From Papilionanthe hookeriana x Papilionanthe teres (taxonomy: Eukaryota > Streptophyta > Magnoliopsida > Asparagales > Orchidaceae), in NCBI GenBank assembly GCA_022702705.1, contig CM040423.1:41880070-41944069 (forward strand): a stretch of 64,000 nucleotides of DNA, written 5' to 3'. Under the pieces are notes generated by a model. That model was not told where the DNA came from. It searched no databases and worked only from the letters and a program-made list of their open reading frames with translations. Shown piece by piece: positions 1-11,600 of the stretch. Made by a program: the position numbers and the translations under genes. Within the stretch, counting starts at the first letter, position 1, and each line of letters opens with the position of its first letter.

Positions 1-358
1 GTAGTAAATAGTTCGTTACAAAATTGTTGGATGTCATGTGTATGTGGGTTCATGCGTGTATTAATTGGCCTAAATGAAAATTTAATACTTACTGAACCGC
101 ATACACACTCGTGATGATAAACACGTAACAATTATAGTGAATTATATATGAAGTAATAAATCGATCCAAAGATAGATTTATTACTTCGATATACGTTATC
201 GTTAATGCTTGATCATTACAACAAGATTACCATTAGTAGTTAATATTATCGTCCAAAGACTTGATATTAATGTTGCATTAGGTGTCTTGAGATGTGATTT
301 ACCATTAATTGAATTTAAAACATTTTATTTATGTAATCTTTTGTTCGTTTTTTCAGTT

Positions 359-1180
359 GTTGCTAATGTATCTACTAATCTCAATTCGGTTCCAATCCTT
401 AAGGGTAATAGCTTTAAGGATTGGAAAGAGAACATTCACATTGTTCTTCGTCGCATGGATCTAGATCTAGCGTTAAGAATGGATAAACTCGCTCCTCTTA
501 CAAATGCTAGTTCCTCCGAGGAAAGGAGAATCTATGAGAAGTGGGACCGTTCTAATCGCTTGAGTCTTATGATCATAAAGCGCGACATACCTGAGGCTTT
601 AGAGGTGCGGTGTCTGTGAGATCACTGATGCTGCAAGTTTTCTTGCTGAAATAGAGAAACGCTTTGCAATAAGCGATAAGGCTGAAACTGGTGTTCTTTT
701 AAAGAAACTGATTTCAATGAGGTTCAAAGGCAAGGAAAGTATAAGGGAGTACATCGTTGAGATGTCGAACATTGCTTCAAAATTAAAGAAGCTAAAGCTC
801 GAGTTGACGGATGATTTACTCGTGCATTTAGTTCTTATTTCGCTTCCTCCACAGTTTGGCCAATTTCTGGTCAGCTATAATATGCAAAGGGAGAAATGGA
901 CTCTTAATGAGCTTATTTCTCATTGTGTGCAAGAGGAAGAAAGGTTGAAGCAAGGAAAGACTGATAGTGCTCATTTGGTCAACACCTCTAAAGAAAGAGG
1001 CTCTAAAAGAAAGAATGACGCTGATAAGAATAAGAGTTCTTTTCAAAAGAAACAAAATAAAGTTCAAAATCCTGAAAGTATCAGTTGTTTCTTTTGCAAT
1101 AAAGAAGGACATCAGAAGAAGGAATGTGCAAAATATCACGCTTGGCGTATAAAGAAAGGCACATTTCTAACTTTGGTCTG
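359..1180 (+). pseudogene. Copia gag (capsid/nucleocapsid) remnant
   Basis: Structural gag of the retrotransposon at 1-5324. The first part (359-619) reads ILKGNSFKDWKENIHIVL and YEKWDRSNRLSLMI; a frameshift near 610-620 moves the frame, and the second part (717 onward) reads REYIVEMSNIASKLKKLK and LNELISHCVQEEERLK. A CCHC zinc knuckle (C-x2-C-x4-H-x4-C, CFFCNKEGHQKKEC) lies at about 1086-1128 and would bind element RNA in the virus-like particle. Frame breaks show it is not functional. Confidence 0.9.
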
Positions 1181-1194
1181 TTCTGAGGTAAATT

Positions 1195-1427
1195 TGGCTT
1201 CAGTACCTAGAAACACTTGGTGGTTAGACTCTGGTGCTACTATTAACATAAGTGTTTCAATACAGGGTTGCCTAAGCTACCGAAAACCAAATGATGCTGA
1301 AAGATGCAATTATGTGGGAGATGGAAAATCGGTAGAAGTGAAAGCAATTGGGCATTTTAGATTGTTATTATGTCTTGGTTACTATTTGGATTTGATAAAT
1401 ACTTTTGTTGTACCGTCATTTAGATGA
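1195..1427 (+). pseudogene. Copia aspartic protease remnant
   Basis: Follows gag directly in the same frame. The catalytic motif WWLDSGAT at about 1219-1242 is the retropepsin D-S/T-G-A active site that cleaves the Gag-Pol polyprotein. The frame ends at a TGA at 1425-1427, and the protease C-terminus continues in another frame (~1431-1560) with the pattern expected before the GAG-pre-integrase segment. Broken by at least one stop. Confidence 0.85.
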
Positions 1428-1639
1428 AATTTGGTTTCTGTTTGTTGTTTGGACAAATTGGGTTATTGTTGTTCATTTCAAAACAGATGTTTTTGTTTAT
1501 CTATTAATTCCAATATTATTGGAACTGATTCCCTTATGAAGTATGACAATTTTTATTTGCTTGATACTGTTGCTTCTTATAATGCAACTCTGAATATGGA
1601 AGCACGAGGTATTAAGCGTAAAATTAATAATGAAAATTC

Positions 1640-2490
1640 AGGAGCATTATGACACAAGCGTTTAGGTCACATATCTAGAAATAGAGTTGAAAGAGTTGTG
1701 TCAGATGGAATTCTAAGTTCCATTGATTTTACGGACTTTAATGTCCGTATTGAATGCATTAAGGGAAAACATACCAAAAGAAAGAAATTAGGTGCATATA
1801 AAGCTAAAGAAGTCTTAGAATTGATACATACAGATGTTTGTGGACCATTTTCTACAGCTTCTTGGAATGGTCAACAATATTTTGATCGTTCATAGATGAT
1901 TATTTAAGATATGCATACCTATTTCTTATTAATGAAAAGTTCCAAGTATTGGACGTGTTCAAATCTTATAAGGCCGAAGTTGAAAATCAACTAAGCAAAA
2001 GAATAAAGAAAGTCAAATCTGATCGTGGTGGTGAATATTACGACAGATATGACGGTTCAGGTGAACAACGTCCGGGGCCATTTGCTAAATTCCTAGAGGA
2101 GTGTGAAATTGTCCCTCAATACACAATGCCAGGTTCACCTAGCATGAATGGTGTAGCTGAAAGACAAAACCGCACTCTTAAAGACATGATAAGAAGTATG
2201 ATTAGTCATTCTACCTTACTAGAATCACTCTAGGAAGAAGCACTTAAGACAGTAGCCTACATTTTAAATAGAGTACCAACTAAAGCAGCTGCAAAAACAC
2301 CTTATGAGCTTTGGACAGGGCGAAAACCCAGTTTAAAACATTTTCATGTTTGGGGTTGCCCAGCTGAAGCAAGGCCTTACAAGCCACTTGAGAAAAAGTT
2401 AGACCCTAAAACAGTGAGCAGCTATTTTGTTGGTTATTCGGAGCAATCTAGGGGTTTAAAATTTTATGATCCCAAATTAAAGATATTTTT
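1640..2490 (+). pseudogene. Copia integrase remnant
   Basis: The GAG-pre-integrase motif (RLGHIS) is near 1660. The rve core shows the catalytic triad: Asp of LIHTDVCGPF (codon near 1833), Asp of SDRGGEYY (codon 2021) and Glu of GVAERQNRT (codon near 2159). The integrase C-terminal part (ALKTVAYILNRVPTKA, HFHVWGCPAEARPY) runs to about 2480. Stops at 1893-1895 and 2231-2233 and a TGA near 2498 interrupt it. The protein would have inserted the cDNA into chromosomes; this copy is dead. Confidence 0.9.
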
Positions 2491-2879
2491 TGAGACGTGA
2501 AATGCAGTGTTCTTTGAGGATATTGAATTTGGGGGGAGAAATCTGGTTAGAGACTTTGTCTTTGAGGAGGAATTGGACCATACTACTCTTGTTGAAGAGG
2601 AATTAGTTCCTATTCCTATAATTGTTTTTGATAATGATCAGGATTTTACTCCTGACATTGATCAAGCTGTAAATCAAGAACAAAACATTGTTAATCAACC
2701 CCTTGAGGAACAAATTCAATAACCTCAAGAACAACTTCAAGAGCAAGTGCTTTTGCGACGATCCACTAGCGAAAGAAGAAATGCTATTTCAGATGATTAT
2801 ATTATATTTCTTCAGGAACATGAGGAAAATATTAGTATGATGAAAGATGATCCTATCAACTTTCATCAAGCTATACAAA

Positions 2880-3650
2880 GTTCCAATTCAGAAAAATAGA
2901 TTAAAGCAATGAATGAGGAGTATAAATCTATGCAAGACAATAAAGTTTGGGAACTTGTCCCATTACCAGAAGGAAAGAAACCCATTGGTTGCAAATGAAT
3001 TTTTAAAACCAAAAGGGATTCAAAGGGTAATGTGGAGAGACATAAAGCTCGTCTTGTAGCTAAATGCTATACTCAAAAGGAAGGGATTGACTATAAAGAG
3101 ACCTTTTCTCCGGTTTCAACAAAGGACTCTTTTAGAATAATCATGACACTAGTTGCTCATTATGATATGGAGCTACATCAAATGGATGTTAAGACCGCTT
3201 TTCTCAATGGAGACATTGATGAAACGATCTATATGATGCAACCGGAAAACTTTGTGTTAGGAGACTCAAAGAATATGGTTTGCAAACTGACAAAATCTAT
3301 TTATGGGCTTAAACAAGCTTCCCGTCAATGGTATCACAAATTTCATTAAGTGATTCTATCATTTGGTTTTGAAATGAATGCAGTTGATGATTGGGTATAT
3401 TATAAATTCAGTGGGAGAAAGCATTGTTTTCTGATTTTGTATATGGATGACATACTGCTTGCCACAAATGATATAGGCATGTTGCAAGAAACTAAGAGAT
3501 TTCTATCAATTAATTTTGAGATGAAAGATCTTGGTGATGCCTCATTTGTCTTAGAATTCGCATTCACCGAGATCGTTCTCGCTGTATTCTTGGATTATCA
3601 CAAAGAGGCTATATTGATACAAAGTGCTTAAAAGATTTGGCATGCAGAAT
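2880..3650 (+). pseudogene. Copia reverse transcriptase remnant
   Basis: Begins around the conserved sequence for an AMNEEYKSMQDNKVWELV segment at ~2908. It continues as HKARLVAKCYTQKEGIDY, ETFSPVSTKDSFRII and QMDVKTAFLNGDIDE (3032-3349). The catalytic YMDD box is at 3440-3451. Stops at about 2898 and 2996 and an in-frame TAA at 3347-3349 break it, and a frameshift occurs near 3560-3620. Expected Copia position after integrase. Confidence 0.92.
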
Positions 3651-4340
3651 TGTAAACCAATTGACACCCCTGTAGCTAAAGGAGAAAAGTTCAGTCTCAA
3701 TCAGTGCCCAAAAGGAAACATTGAGATTCAAGAAATGCAAAAGATTCCTTATGCTTCAGCAGTAGGGAGTCTTATGTCCGCTCAAGTTTGTACGCTGCCA
3801 GATATTGCGTACATTGTTGGAGTTTTAGGCAGATACTTAAGCAACCCAGGAATGAATCATTGGAAAGCAGCCAAAAGAGTTATGAGATACTTAAGGAGAA
3901 CAAAAGATTACATGCTTACATATAGGAGATCAGATCATTAGGAGATCATTGGGTATTCTGACTCCGATTTTGCTGGATGCAAAGACAGCAGAAGATCCAC
4001 GTCAGGCTACATATTTTTGTTAAGTGGTGGAGTTATATCCTGGAGAAGTGCAAAACAAACACTAATAGCTTCATCCACTATGCAGCAGAGTATGTAGCAT
4101 GCTATGAGGCATCCAACCATGACATATGGCTGAGAAATTTTGTCACTGGGCTGCGCATTATGGAAGGAATTGAAAGACCACTAAAGTTATTTTGTGACAA
4201 TAAATCAGCTGTATTGTATTCCAATAACAACGTAAGTTCATCCAAGTCAAAGCATATTGACATCAAATTTCTTATTGTGAAGGAAAGAATACGAGTGGCC
4301 GAATTCACATGTAGCATATTGGAACGAACTCCATGATCGC
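3651..4340 (+). pseudogene. Copia RT thumb and RNase H remnant
   Basis: PLUS-strand frames read PYASAVGSLMSAQVC and GRYLSNPGMNHWKAAKRVMR (3624-3941), typical of the RT/RNase H connection. RNase H follows with motifs for DSDFAGCKDSRRSTSGYIF (~3960), EYVACYEASNHDIWLR (~4088) and KLFCDNKSAVLYSNN (~4185). Frameshifts near 3940-3975 and 4015-4085 separate the parts. It would degrade the RNA strand during cDNA synthesis. Confidence 0.9.
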
Positions 4341-4844
4341 GGACCCTCTTACAAAGGGTCCGATACCTAGTGGTCTTTCTTGAGCATATTGCTCATATGG
4401 GTGTTATAAAGCTTGAGGAAATTTAGATTCAGTGGGAGTTTGTTAACTTGTGTTTTTTTAGCTCTATGTTTTATTTTGTATACAAAACATATTTGAATAT
4501 TTTCTGATCAGAAATAATGTATTTTATTTAGTTTAGTACACTCTGTATAGTTAAAGTTTGATCTTACTTAAGTAAAGTAGGACCAGTTGAAAATTGACAT
4601 GAACATACCACTTTACATGTAATTTTCATTCCACACATTCATGATTGATCTATGTCATTTGATTATATTAATATATGTGATCATTGATAAGTTTAGTTAT
4701 GAAAAATACAACGAAGATCGTTTTGATCCTGTATCGATATGATTAATTGAAGAGATCGTAATGTGCCTTTACAATGATGACAACAAATTTTAGGCGCATT
4801 AAGGTTGACACATTTATCTTATACATATATAGTCCAATGGAGAT
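4341..4844. other. Copia 3' untranslated region
   Basis: AT-rich stretch between RNase H and the 3' LTR with no coding signal. A polypurine-like stretch (CAATGGAGAT) lies directly before the LTR start at 4845. Another GTGGGAG sequence near 4433 might be a second or older polypurine tract. Confidence 0.6.
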
Positions 4845-5324
4845 TGTTGGATCAATTATGGGACTATAATGTAATTAATAAATGTGTTGGGTCATCATTT
4901 AATAAGTCAAAATTATTGTGGTCTAATTAAGAATAAAATTTATGACTTAAGACACATTTGTCATGAAATTATAAGTGTGGATACCATAAGCGGCAAATTC
5001 CAATTTGATGAGGGCGTAATCGGAATTAAGCAAAATTTGTAACCACCCTTTGGTTACATTAAATAAAGAGGTAATGGTCCCCGGTCCAGCGAGTGTGAAA
5101 TCTCTTGTACCCCATCAACGAGAGAGACTAAGGAAAACTCCGGAAAGTCTGCAGATTGGAAGATCGTTGCTTGCAATCGATCAAATGGATTCAGGTACGC
5201 TTTCGCTATTGTATCGATTCAAATTTTTATAAATATGAACGGGATTGAAATATTCTCGTGGTGTATTCCTAATAGATTTTGATTCAATCAAAATCTATTT
5301 GGAAAATTTAAAGAGTTTCTAACA
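4845..5324 (+). repeat. 3' LTR of the Copia element
   Basis: Starts TGTTGGATCA right after a purine-rich run and ends TTTCTAACA, giving the TG...CA termini with a short inverted repeat (TGTTRG/CTAACA). Length is 480 bp, normal for Copia. There is no second LTR in the window to confirm the boundaries, so they rest on termini and position only. Confidence 0.7.
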
Positions 5325-5430
5325 TGTAGTGCTAATTTGTCGTAGAGGTTGTTTGTTGAAAATCCTGATAGTAGTTGGCCATCTAGGCCGTAGTTGATTG
5401 TTTTAGGAGAGTCAGTTGGTCGCAGAGGGC

Positions 5431-5790
5431 ATAGTAGGGAGCTGCATGAGCTACGATCGGCGTAAGTCGTAGTTGGTCTTATGTGCCATAATGGTGAGCT
5501 TTAATAATGCCCCGAGGATGTAGAAAATGGAATTGAGATTCACATGAGTTGTGATGATGCTCATAGACCACTAAGACCGACGTTGAAACTTATGTGAGCT
5601 ATGATATTATTTGTAGGACACAAAGGCCGGACTTGGGAGCTGCATGAATTGTGATAACCTCCGTAGGCCACATAGATCGGGGTTTGGTGCTGCATGAGTT
5701 ATGATCACATCTGTAGGCCATAAAAGTTGAACTTGGGAGTTGAGTTAGCTATTAGCTATGTAAGTCGTAGGCCCTGGTGGAGAGCTATGA
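5431..5790. repeat. Degenerate 50-bp tandem array
   Basis: Units around the motif GCTGCATGAGTTATGATNA and TGTAGGCCA recur at about 5441, 5539, 5589, 5639, 5689 and 5739, spaced 50 bp (98 between the first two). Units are diverged. It sits upstream of the dispersed repeat at 6040-6660, at the same relative place where other copies of that repeat carry different arrays. Confidence 0.7.
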
Positions 5791-6039
5791 GGAGAGAGAT
5801 TCAGGAGTTTGAAGAAGGTCGTGACATTCTAACTACGACTATTGTAAGAAGACATTGTAGGGTACGTTGTTACACCGTTTCGGAGTGCATCATTAAACCA
5901 TCTTTAGGATGCGTCATTACACCGTATACGGGGTGCATTATTTCATTGCTATGTAAAGTGCTTCCATACTCCACAACATACGCAGAGATTCCGCAACACA
6001 TCTCGTGATTCCACAAGGAGCTTCATTGCAATAACAAGG

Positions 6040-6660
6040 GTGATTGACGCGGTAGACCATAATTGATGAGTGGTGGTTGACAGCTGCAGGAGTGGGAAGC
6101 ATTGTCGTGTCTTCTGTTCAAAGCAACACTAAAATTTTGCTCATTCTTTGTGAACCAGCTCTAGGTTCAACTCTTCTTCTAGTTCAAGCATTATCTCCCT
6201 TTTCATAAAAGAGGTGCAACTCTATTTATAGAGTCTAGGAGAGACCTTCCTCCAAATAAGAAAGTAATCTAGGACACTCCATCAGCCTTATTTTCTTAAT
6301 CAAACCACAATCTATGAATATTTAAGTGCCCTAATAATATTAAATTTGAGTGACATTAGGCTTGTTAAATTTATCTTGTCGAGATGCTCAATTTGACTAT
6401 ATGTTTGCTAGATTTGAAATTCATTTGACCTTCCAATTGGGTTCCATAAACTTTATAAAAATAACTTAACAGCTCGATCTGAGCTTGGTTTAGCTCGAAT
6501 TCGCAAAATTTGCGTCATTGTATTTTTCTTGCCGAGCTGGTCAATTTTATTGTAATTTCCTGTATAAGAGTTTTAGATAATCTTTAATTGGAGTTTGAAT
6601 ATTCTTCCTCAAAAAGACCCATAGATTCATGTCAAGCTTGGGATTCGTACCAAATGATGA
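6040..6660 (+). repeat. Dispersed repeat family 1, copy A
   Basis: Shares an ordered series of short matches with 7620-7990 and 19370-19860: a CTATTTATA segment, then GGCTTGTTAAATTTATCTTG, CGAGATGCTCAATTTGAC, CATTTGACCTTCCAATTG, CTCGATCTGAGCTTG and, at the end, GATTCATGTCAAGCTTG. No coding capacity is evident. Probably a non-autonomous or LTR-type relic; the class is undetermined. Confidence 0.55.
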
Positions 6661-7189
6661 GAATTTGTTGATGACCTATCATAACTACTTGTATTATTTT
6701 TGTGTATTACAAAATTATGTATCAAAAGTACTATTTTATTGTTTTGAAATGAACTAAAAAGAACAATTTAGTTTCTCTTGACTAGCAAATTCTGAGATCT
6801 TTCCAAACAAAAGAAACAAAGTCCAATCAATCAAACAAAACTAAATTATACTTTTCGTATGTCACTGTGTTCTTATAGGCTCCAATAACCATTACATTCT
6901 GATATTAAATTTAATGAAACTCCATCTTATAATAGCCTACAAAGCTTGTCTACTTGAAGGAAATTTTTTTTTTTTTTCATGATTCTCAAATATTTAGTAT
7001 AAGCTCTTACAAACTTAAAAGGTTGATTCTAAAGGATATGCAAATAAAAACTATATAAGTTTATATAGTTAAAAATATATCCACAATTCTATCTCCCTCA
7101 TTATAATATATCAGTTTTGAGAAAGCTTTCTTGCTTATTAGGATGTTCTTTATGGTCGAAAAATCATAAGCCTTGGCTCAATATAATTT
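6661..7189. other. Non-genic AT-rich spacer
   Basis: No gene or clear element. A segment at ~7050-7110 (AAGTTTATATAGTTAAAAAT, then TCTATCTCCCTCATTATAAT) resembles segments near 18000, 24100 and 25030, suggesting another diffuse dispersed repeat. Confidence 0.4.
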
Positions 7190-7990
7190 GTCAGCACACA
7201 CATAAATAAAAGTGTAAAAGACAACCGGATATTTTACATGAAAAAATCCTAGAAATGGATACAGTTAGTGGGCCAAGCCTAGATAAAGTAAATCATTAGA
7301 AAATTGAATGTAGAGGTCTATTCTTCTTCTGAATTAGGGAAGACGAGAATATAAAATCTAATAATAACAAATGCATAGGAGTAGTTTGACAAAAACAGTC
7401 GTAATTAAACTACAACAACTGTAGGTTGTGGCTACAATAGTAGTAGTTAGCTACAAAAATCGTAGTTGAGCTACAATTACTGTAGTCCATTGCTACAATA
7501 ACCATAATTGACTATAAAAGTCGTAGTTGGCGGCTACAACTATTATAGTTGACTGCACCAAATAATGATAGCGGTTTACAATGACTAGTGGTCATTCACT
7601 TGCAATTTTCTTGACGAGTAATTGTTTAGTTGTCACCCCTTATCTCTCTCACTCATATGTGAAGAATGAGACCCTATTGATATCTATTGAGAAGTAGCAT
7701 TTTCATAAATTTCACTTGAATATTAAAACACTAAATCACATAGTATTTCCTTGATCACATGTAGTTTTTTTAGCATTTAAATGCTTTAATAATCTCAAAA
7801 TTAAATGATATTTGGCTCGTTAGATTTCTGTCATAGAGCTGTTTTATTTGACTATAAGTATATCAAATTTTTAGTTTATCTGGCATTCCAGTTGATACTC
7901 TAAATCTTCTAAATATACCTCCAGCGTTTGATCTAGGATTATTTGAACTCAGATTGAATCACTTTTAATGTCACTGGGCTGATATTGTTA
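7190..7990 (+). repeat. Dispersed repeat family 1, copy B
   Basis: The left part (TCAGCACACACATA, ATATTTTACATGAAAAAATC, GGGCCAAGCCTA) matches the left part of the copy at 19060 (TCAGCACGCACACATA, TTTTTATGTGGAAAACC, GGGGCCTAGCT). The right part (GGCTCGTTAGATTTCTGTCA, TTTGACTATAAGTATATC, AAATCTTCTAAATATACC, GATCTAGGATTATTTGAAC) matches the right part of copies A and C. Contains its own ~20-bp tandem array at 7390-7560. Confidence 0.6.
7390..7560. repeat. ~20-bp tandem array of imperfect palindromes
   Basis: About eight units of the form GCTACAANNACTGTAGTTGA, spaced 18-23 bp, starting near 7411, 7432, 7451, 7471, 7493, 7511, 7534 and 7552. Each unit is itself roughly palindromic (CTACAA...TTGTAG). 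Lies inside copy B of dispersed family 1. Confidence 0.7.
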
Positions 7991-8490
7991 AGAGGGTCAG
8001 TTTAGTGATATATATATACATTGAAAATAGAACTTAGAGACATGTAATATAAACTTTTATAGTAGCCTTCAACGTGTCGATGATTATGATAACCTCTAAT
8101 TGCGTAGCTAAATTGATATTAATTATTCATTAGCATATTTAAAAAAATTGATCAATTAGGTTAATTAATTGTTGAATAGTTAAGATGGCAAGGGAATCTA
8201 ATTAGGCATAAACTTATACATAAAAAATTAAATAAGCCAAACAATATTTTTAATTAACAAATAATATAACAAATAGGCATAAATGATTTGTTAATGTGGT
8301 ATGAGTGGCATTAGTTTTTAAAATTCTTCATTAAATTATTATATATTAATTCGTGATCAAAGATTCATGATAGTAAATCCTCATAGTTAATCATTTTTTA
8401 AGGATTAATTAGTGTAAATTTTTTTTTTTTATATAAAAATATCTTAAAATAAATAAAAATAATAATTATATTTTTATATAATCTTACTTG
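7991..8490. other. AT-rich spacer upstream of RPS19
   Basis: Very AT-rich. Segments at ~8040-8100 (ATAGTAGCCTTCAACGTG, GATAACCTCTAATTG) resemble 24920-24980, and the AAGGATTAATTAGTGTAA at ~8400 resembles ~25225; these look like pieces of a diffuse dispersed repeat. No gene seen. Confidence 0.45.
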
Positions 8491-8493
8491 TAA

Positions 8494-8641
8494 TGGGCCT
8501 TATGGCCTAATCCCACGTAAGCCCAAAATGGGAAAGAATTAAAGACAGGGACCACAAAATTTCTACAAAAATGTAAGGGCTTCGCTCAAGAAAGCTTCTT
8601 GGATATATAGGGATGCTTTTGTGTCTCCTGTGAAACCCTAG
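8494..8641 (+). promoter_or_regulatory. RPS19 promoter: site II motifs, TATA-like box, telo-box
   Basis: Two site II-type elements (TGGGCC at 8494-8499; TGGGCT as its complement AGCCCA at 8520-8525), a TATA-like GATATATAG near 8602-8610, and a telo-box AAACCCTAG at 8633-8641 just ahead of the 5' UTR. Site II plus telo-box is the known hallmark of plant ribosomal-protein gene promoters (TCP- and telo-box-binding factors, growth-linked expression). The TATA box and telo-box place transcription start around 8630. Confidence 0.75.
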
Positions 8642-8693
8642 CTGTATTTCGCTGCGAGCGCTGCGAGTCACTGAAACATTAGAGGCGGCAAGG

Positions 8694-11600
8694 ATGGCAA
8701 TGGAGGGGCTTAAGGGTGGAAGGACAGTGAAGGATGTGTCGCCTCACGAGTTTGTCAAGGCATACGCCGCCCATCTCAAGAGATCCGGCAAGGTTCGTCT
8801 TTTTATTTTTAATTTTGGAGTATGCTGTTGTTGGGATCACTTGTTTGTTCTTCATCTGAAAACTTCTTGGCTTGGTGTTATGAAGATTTCGTGTTGCTCC
8901 TTTGAATATCTTTTGAAATTTCTGGAATTAATTTTGCTATGTTAAAATCAATTTTTTTTATCCATAAATGTCTTGCTTTGTTTTCTTTGCACGTACATGT
9001 AGTAATGTGTCAGTAGCCTGCTTCGTTCGATGGAAAGTGTGATTCACTTTAAATGAAGATGGTTGGAATATTTTTGGTGATAAATAACACCCAATTCCTA
9101 TGTATTTACATATGTAACACCTAAAATTTGATTTTTACATTTATACCACCCAAACCTTTATATCACATACAAAAAAATACTACAATGTTATCTATTTAAT
9201 GATGGTTCCAAGTTAATGTATCGCTGAAGGACAAATTGAAAAGAAACAATGAGATTGGACTTTCGAGAACTTTCTTTTTATTATTTGATGAATAAAGAAT
9301 ACATGTCTTCATAGTTTCTTACATTGTAACAAAATAACCTATTTATACTAATCAAAGGATAACGTAATAAAGGAAAAACGTACACAATAATTGCAGGCAT
9401 TAAGTACCATCAATTCGCATATATTATAAATCTATATTTATTCCACTAATTGTATAATCAATTCATGCCTATTATAGAGCCTATATTTATTTTATTAATT
9501 GCGTAATCAATTTAAATCTATATTTATTCCACTAATTATGTAGCGTCTTTTTTTTGCTCATCAATTTATTTGACCAATTCAAGATTAGATTCACAACCTC
9601 CCCAGTAAACTTGATTTGGTTCAAAATTGTTTACGCTAAGCAGTTCTCGCATTTTCGCGAATTTGACTCTTCTTTAGAGCCTTGGTAAGAATATCCACAC
9701 GTTGCTCTCTGGTGCTTACGAACTCCACGATGATCTGTCGGTTCTCGACACACTTGCGAATAAAGTGGAATCGAGTGTCGATGTGCTTGCTGCATCCATG
9801 AAACACTGGGTTCTTTATCAATGCTATTGCAGATTTGTTGTCGACGTAGAGAGTTATCGGCTTTGGCTCGCTTCCGGTCACCTCGCTCAACGAACTTCTC
9901 AACCACAATGCTTGGCATGATGCCACAGTGGCTGCCATGAACTCTGTCTCACAGGATGAAGTTCTTGTTACTTTATCCTACATAGAATTAACTTCGTCAT
10001 GAATATCCTAAATATTGAAATCTTGAAATTTACTCATAAAAATAATTTTAATGTGCTCCCATATAATTTTATGATAATGTTTCATTTGTATTCTTTATTT
10101 TACATCTCCTTATATTAAAATTCTGAACTAATAATCGATGTTGAGTACTTAAATTTTTCGCTTGGAATAACTTTACAATATTTACATTCTTGACGATCAT
10201 TTTTTGTCATAAGGAAATAATGAATTCGTGTTTTATTAGATTCAGTCTTCTAAGTATAATATACTTTTATCTTTCTTAATTAAAGTATTAGCAATAACAA
10301 AATCACACGTTAAAGTAAAATTTTATATAGTTCTACATTCTTCATTAATTATTCTAAAATTATAGCCATCATGATTGTCACTCTACCAACATGTTCATTT
10401 CTCCTCTATAAAAACTCTTTCTTCAAGAGGTATCATTTGTATTAATTCTTCTAGATCATTTTAAAATTTTTTTTTGAACCTATATCTAACCCTACTTAAG
10501 GATCATACACTTATATTATTAAAAATATTAGCATTAACGACAATCTTTAAGGCTTTAATTCTATATTCAATTCTATTAATTTTTATAAATTATCTTTCAA
10601 ATTTATGTATATAATGACACCTACACCATTTCTAGTGCGACTCATTTAGTTTAAACCTAAGCTATTAATCGCCTTAGCCTTTGCTCCAACCCATTTAGTT
10701 TTTTGAATACATAAGATATTTATTTTTCTATGAACGATTATATTAACTAATTTCATTAATTTACCAATGAGAATACTTATATTTTAAGATTCTATCCTCA
10801 TATTAATTTCATGGACTAATTTCTTTGCCCGTACTTGTCCATGTTATGTGAACCTTTGCTTATTTGAAACTATATCTGGGTGCTGGTGTAGCGGCATTTG
10901 CACACTTTTTAATGTTTTTTGGCATGGAGTGTCTCGCTTCCAAGAGACGCTCTAGCATTCAAACTAGGATTTAAAGGTTTCATGTTATGATTTTTTGATA
11001 AAAATTTTATGCTGGTTGTTGACTACCTAACAAAATCCTCCACTTTTCACATCTAAGGCTTGAGACCCGATAACGACTGTTAAATTGTGGATCACTTTTA
11101 CAACTTTGGTAATTGATGTATAATTATAATGAATAAATTTTAGATCACTTCATGTTTACCTTTAGTGCTAATTAGTGCTGCATCATATGAATTTTTAACA
11201 CAGCTTTTCTATAAAAATACACGAAATCAATTCCATGGTACTTGATTATATTATTTTCAAGATCAATAGATCTTTTTTTTTTGTTATTTATATTCCACCA
11301 TTAATTGTGTGAATGCAGATTCACATAGTAGATATTGCTAGTATGAAACCAACTTTTATCTATATATACAATAACAAGCCTTTATCCCACTCAGTAGGGT
11401 TGGCTACATGAATCTTTTTTCTCCATTATGTCCTATTGAGTGTCATATTAGATATTGCTAGTATGAAACCAACTTTTCTCTACATATATACAACAACAAC
11501 AAGCCTTTATGCCACTCTTTGGGCTTGGCTACATGAATCTCTTTTCTTCACATGTCCCATTGAGTGTCATGTTTTCACCTAATTTTAATAAATTATGATC

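Larger units (their letters stand above)
1..5324 (+). mobile_element. Degenerate Ty1/Copia LTR retrotransposon (5' end cut by window)
   Basis: Recognisable Copia order on the plus strand: gag, aspartic protease, integrase, reverse transcriptase, RNase H, then a 3' LTR. Each domain is split by stops and frameshifts, so no full polyprotein remains. No 5' LTR and no tRNA-Met-type primer site are seen before gag, so the left end probably lies outside the window. About 500 bases of untranslated sequence separate the RNase H end (~4336) from the LTR. The gag is of the common plant type whose N-terminus carries motifs such as DWKENIHIVLRRMD and REYIVEMSNIASKLK. An inactive relic; the class is certain, the Copia lineage is not assigned. 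Confidence 0.93.

Noticed and set aside
209..358. Open frame extending upstream of Copia gag
   Set aside because: Residues before about 359 do not resemble Gag, and TTTTTTCAG at 345-353 suggests either an intron acceptor or leader; treated as untranslated.
5727..6008. 93-codon plus-strand open frame
   Set aside because: Starts within the 50-bp tandem array and has no recognisable features.
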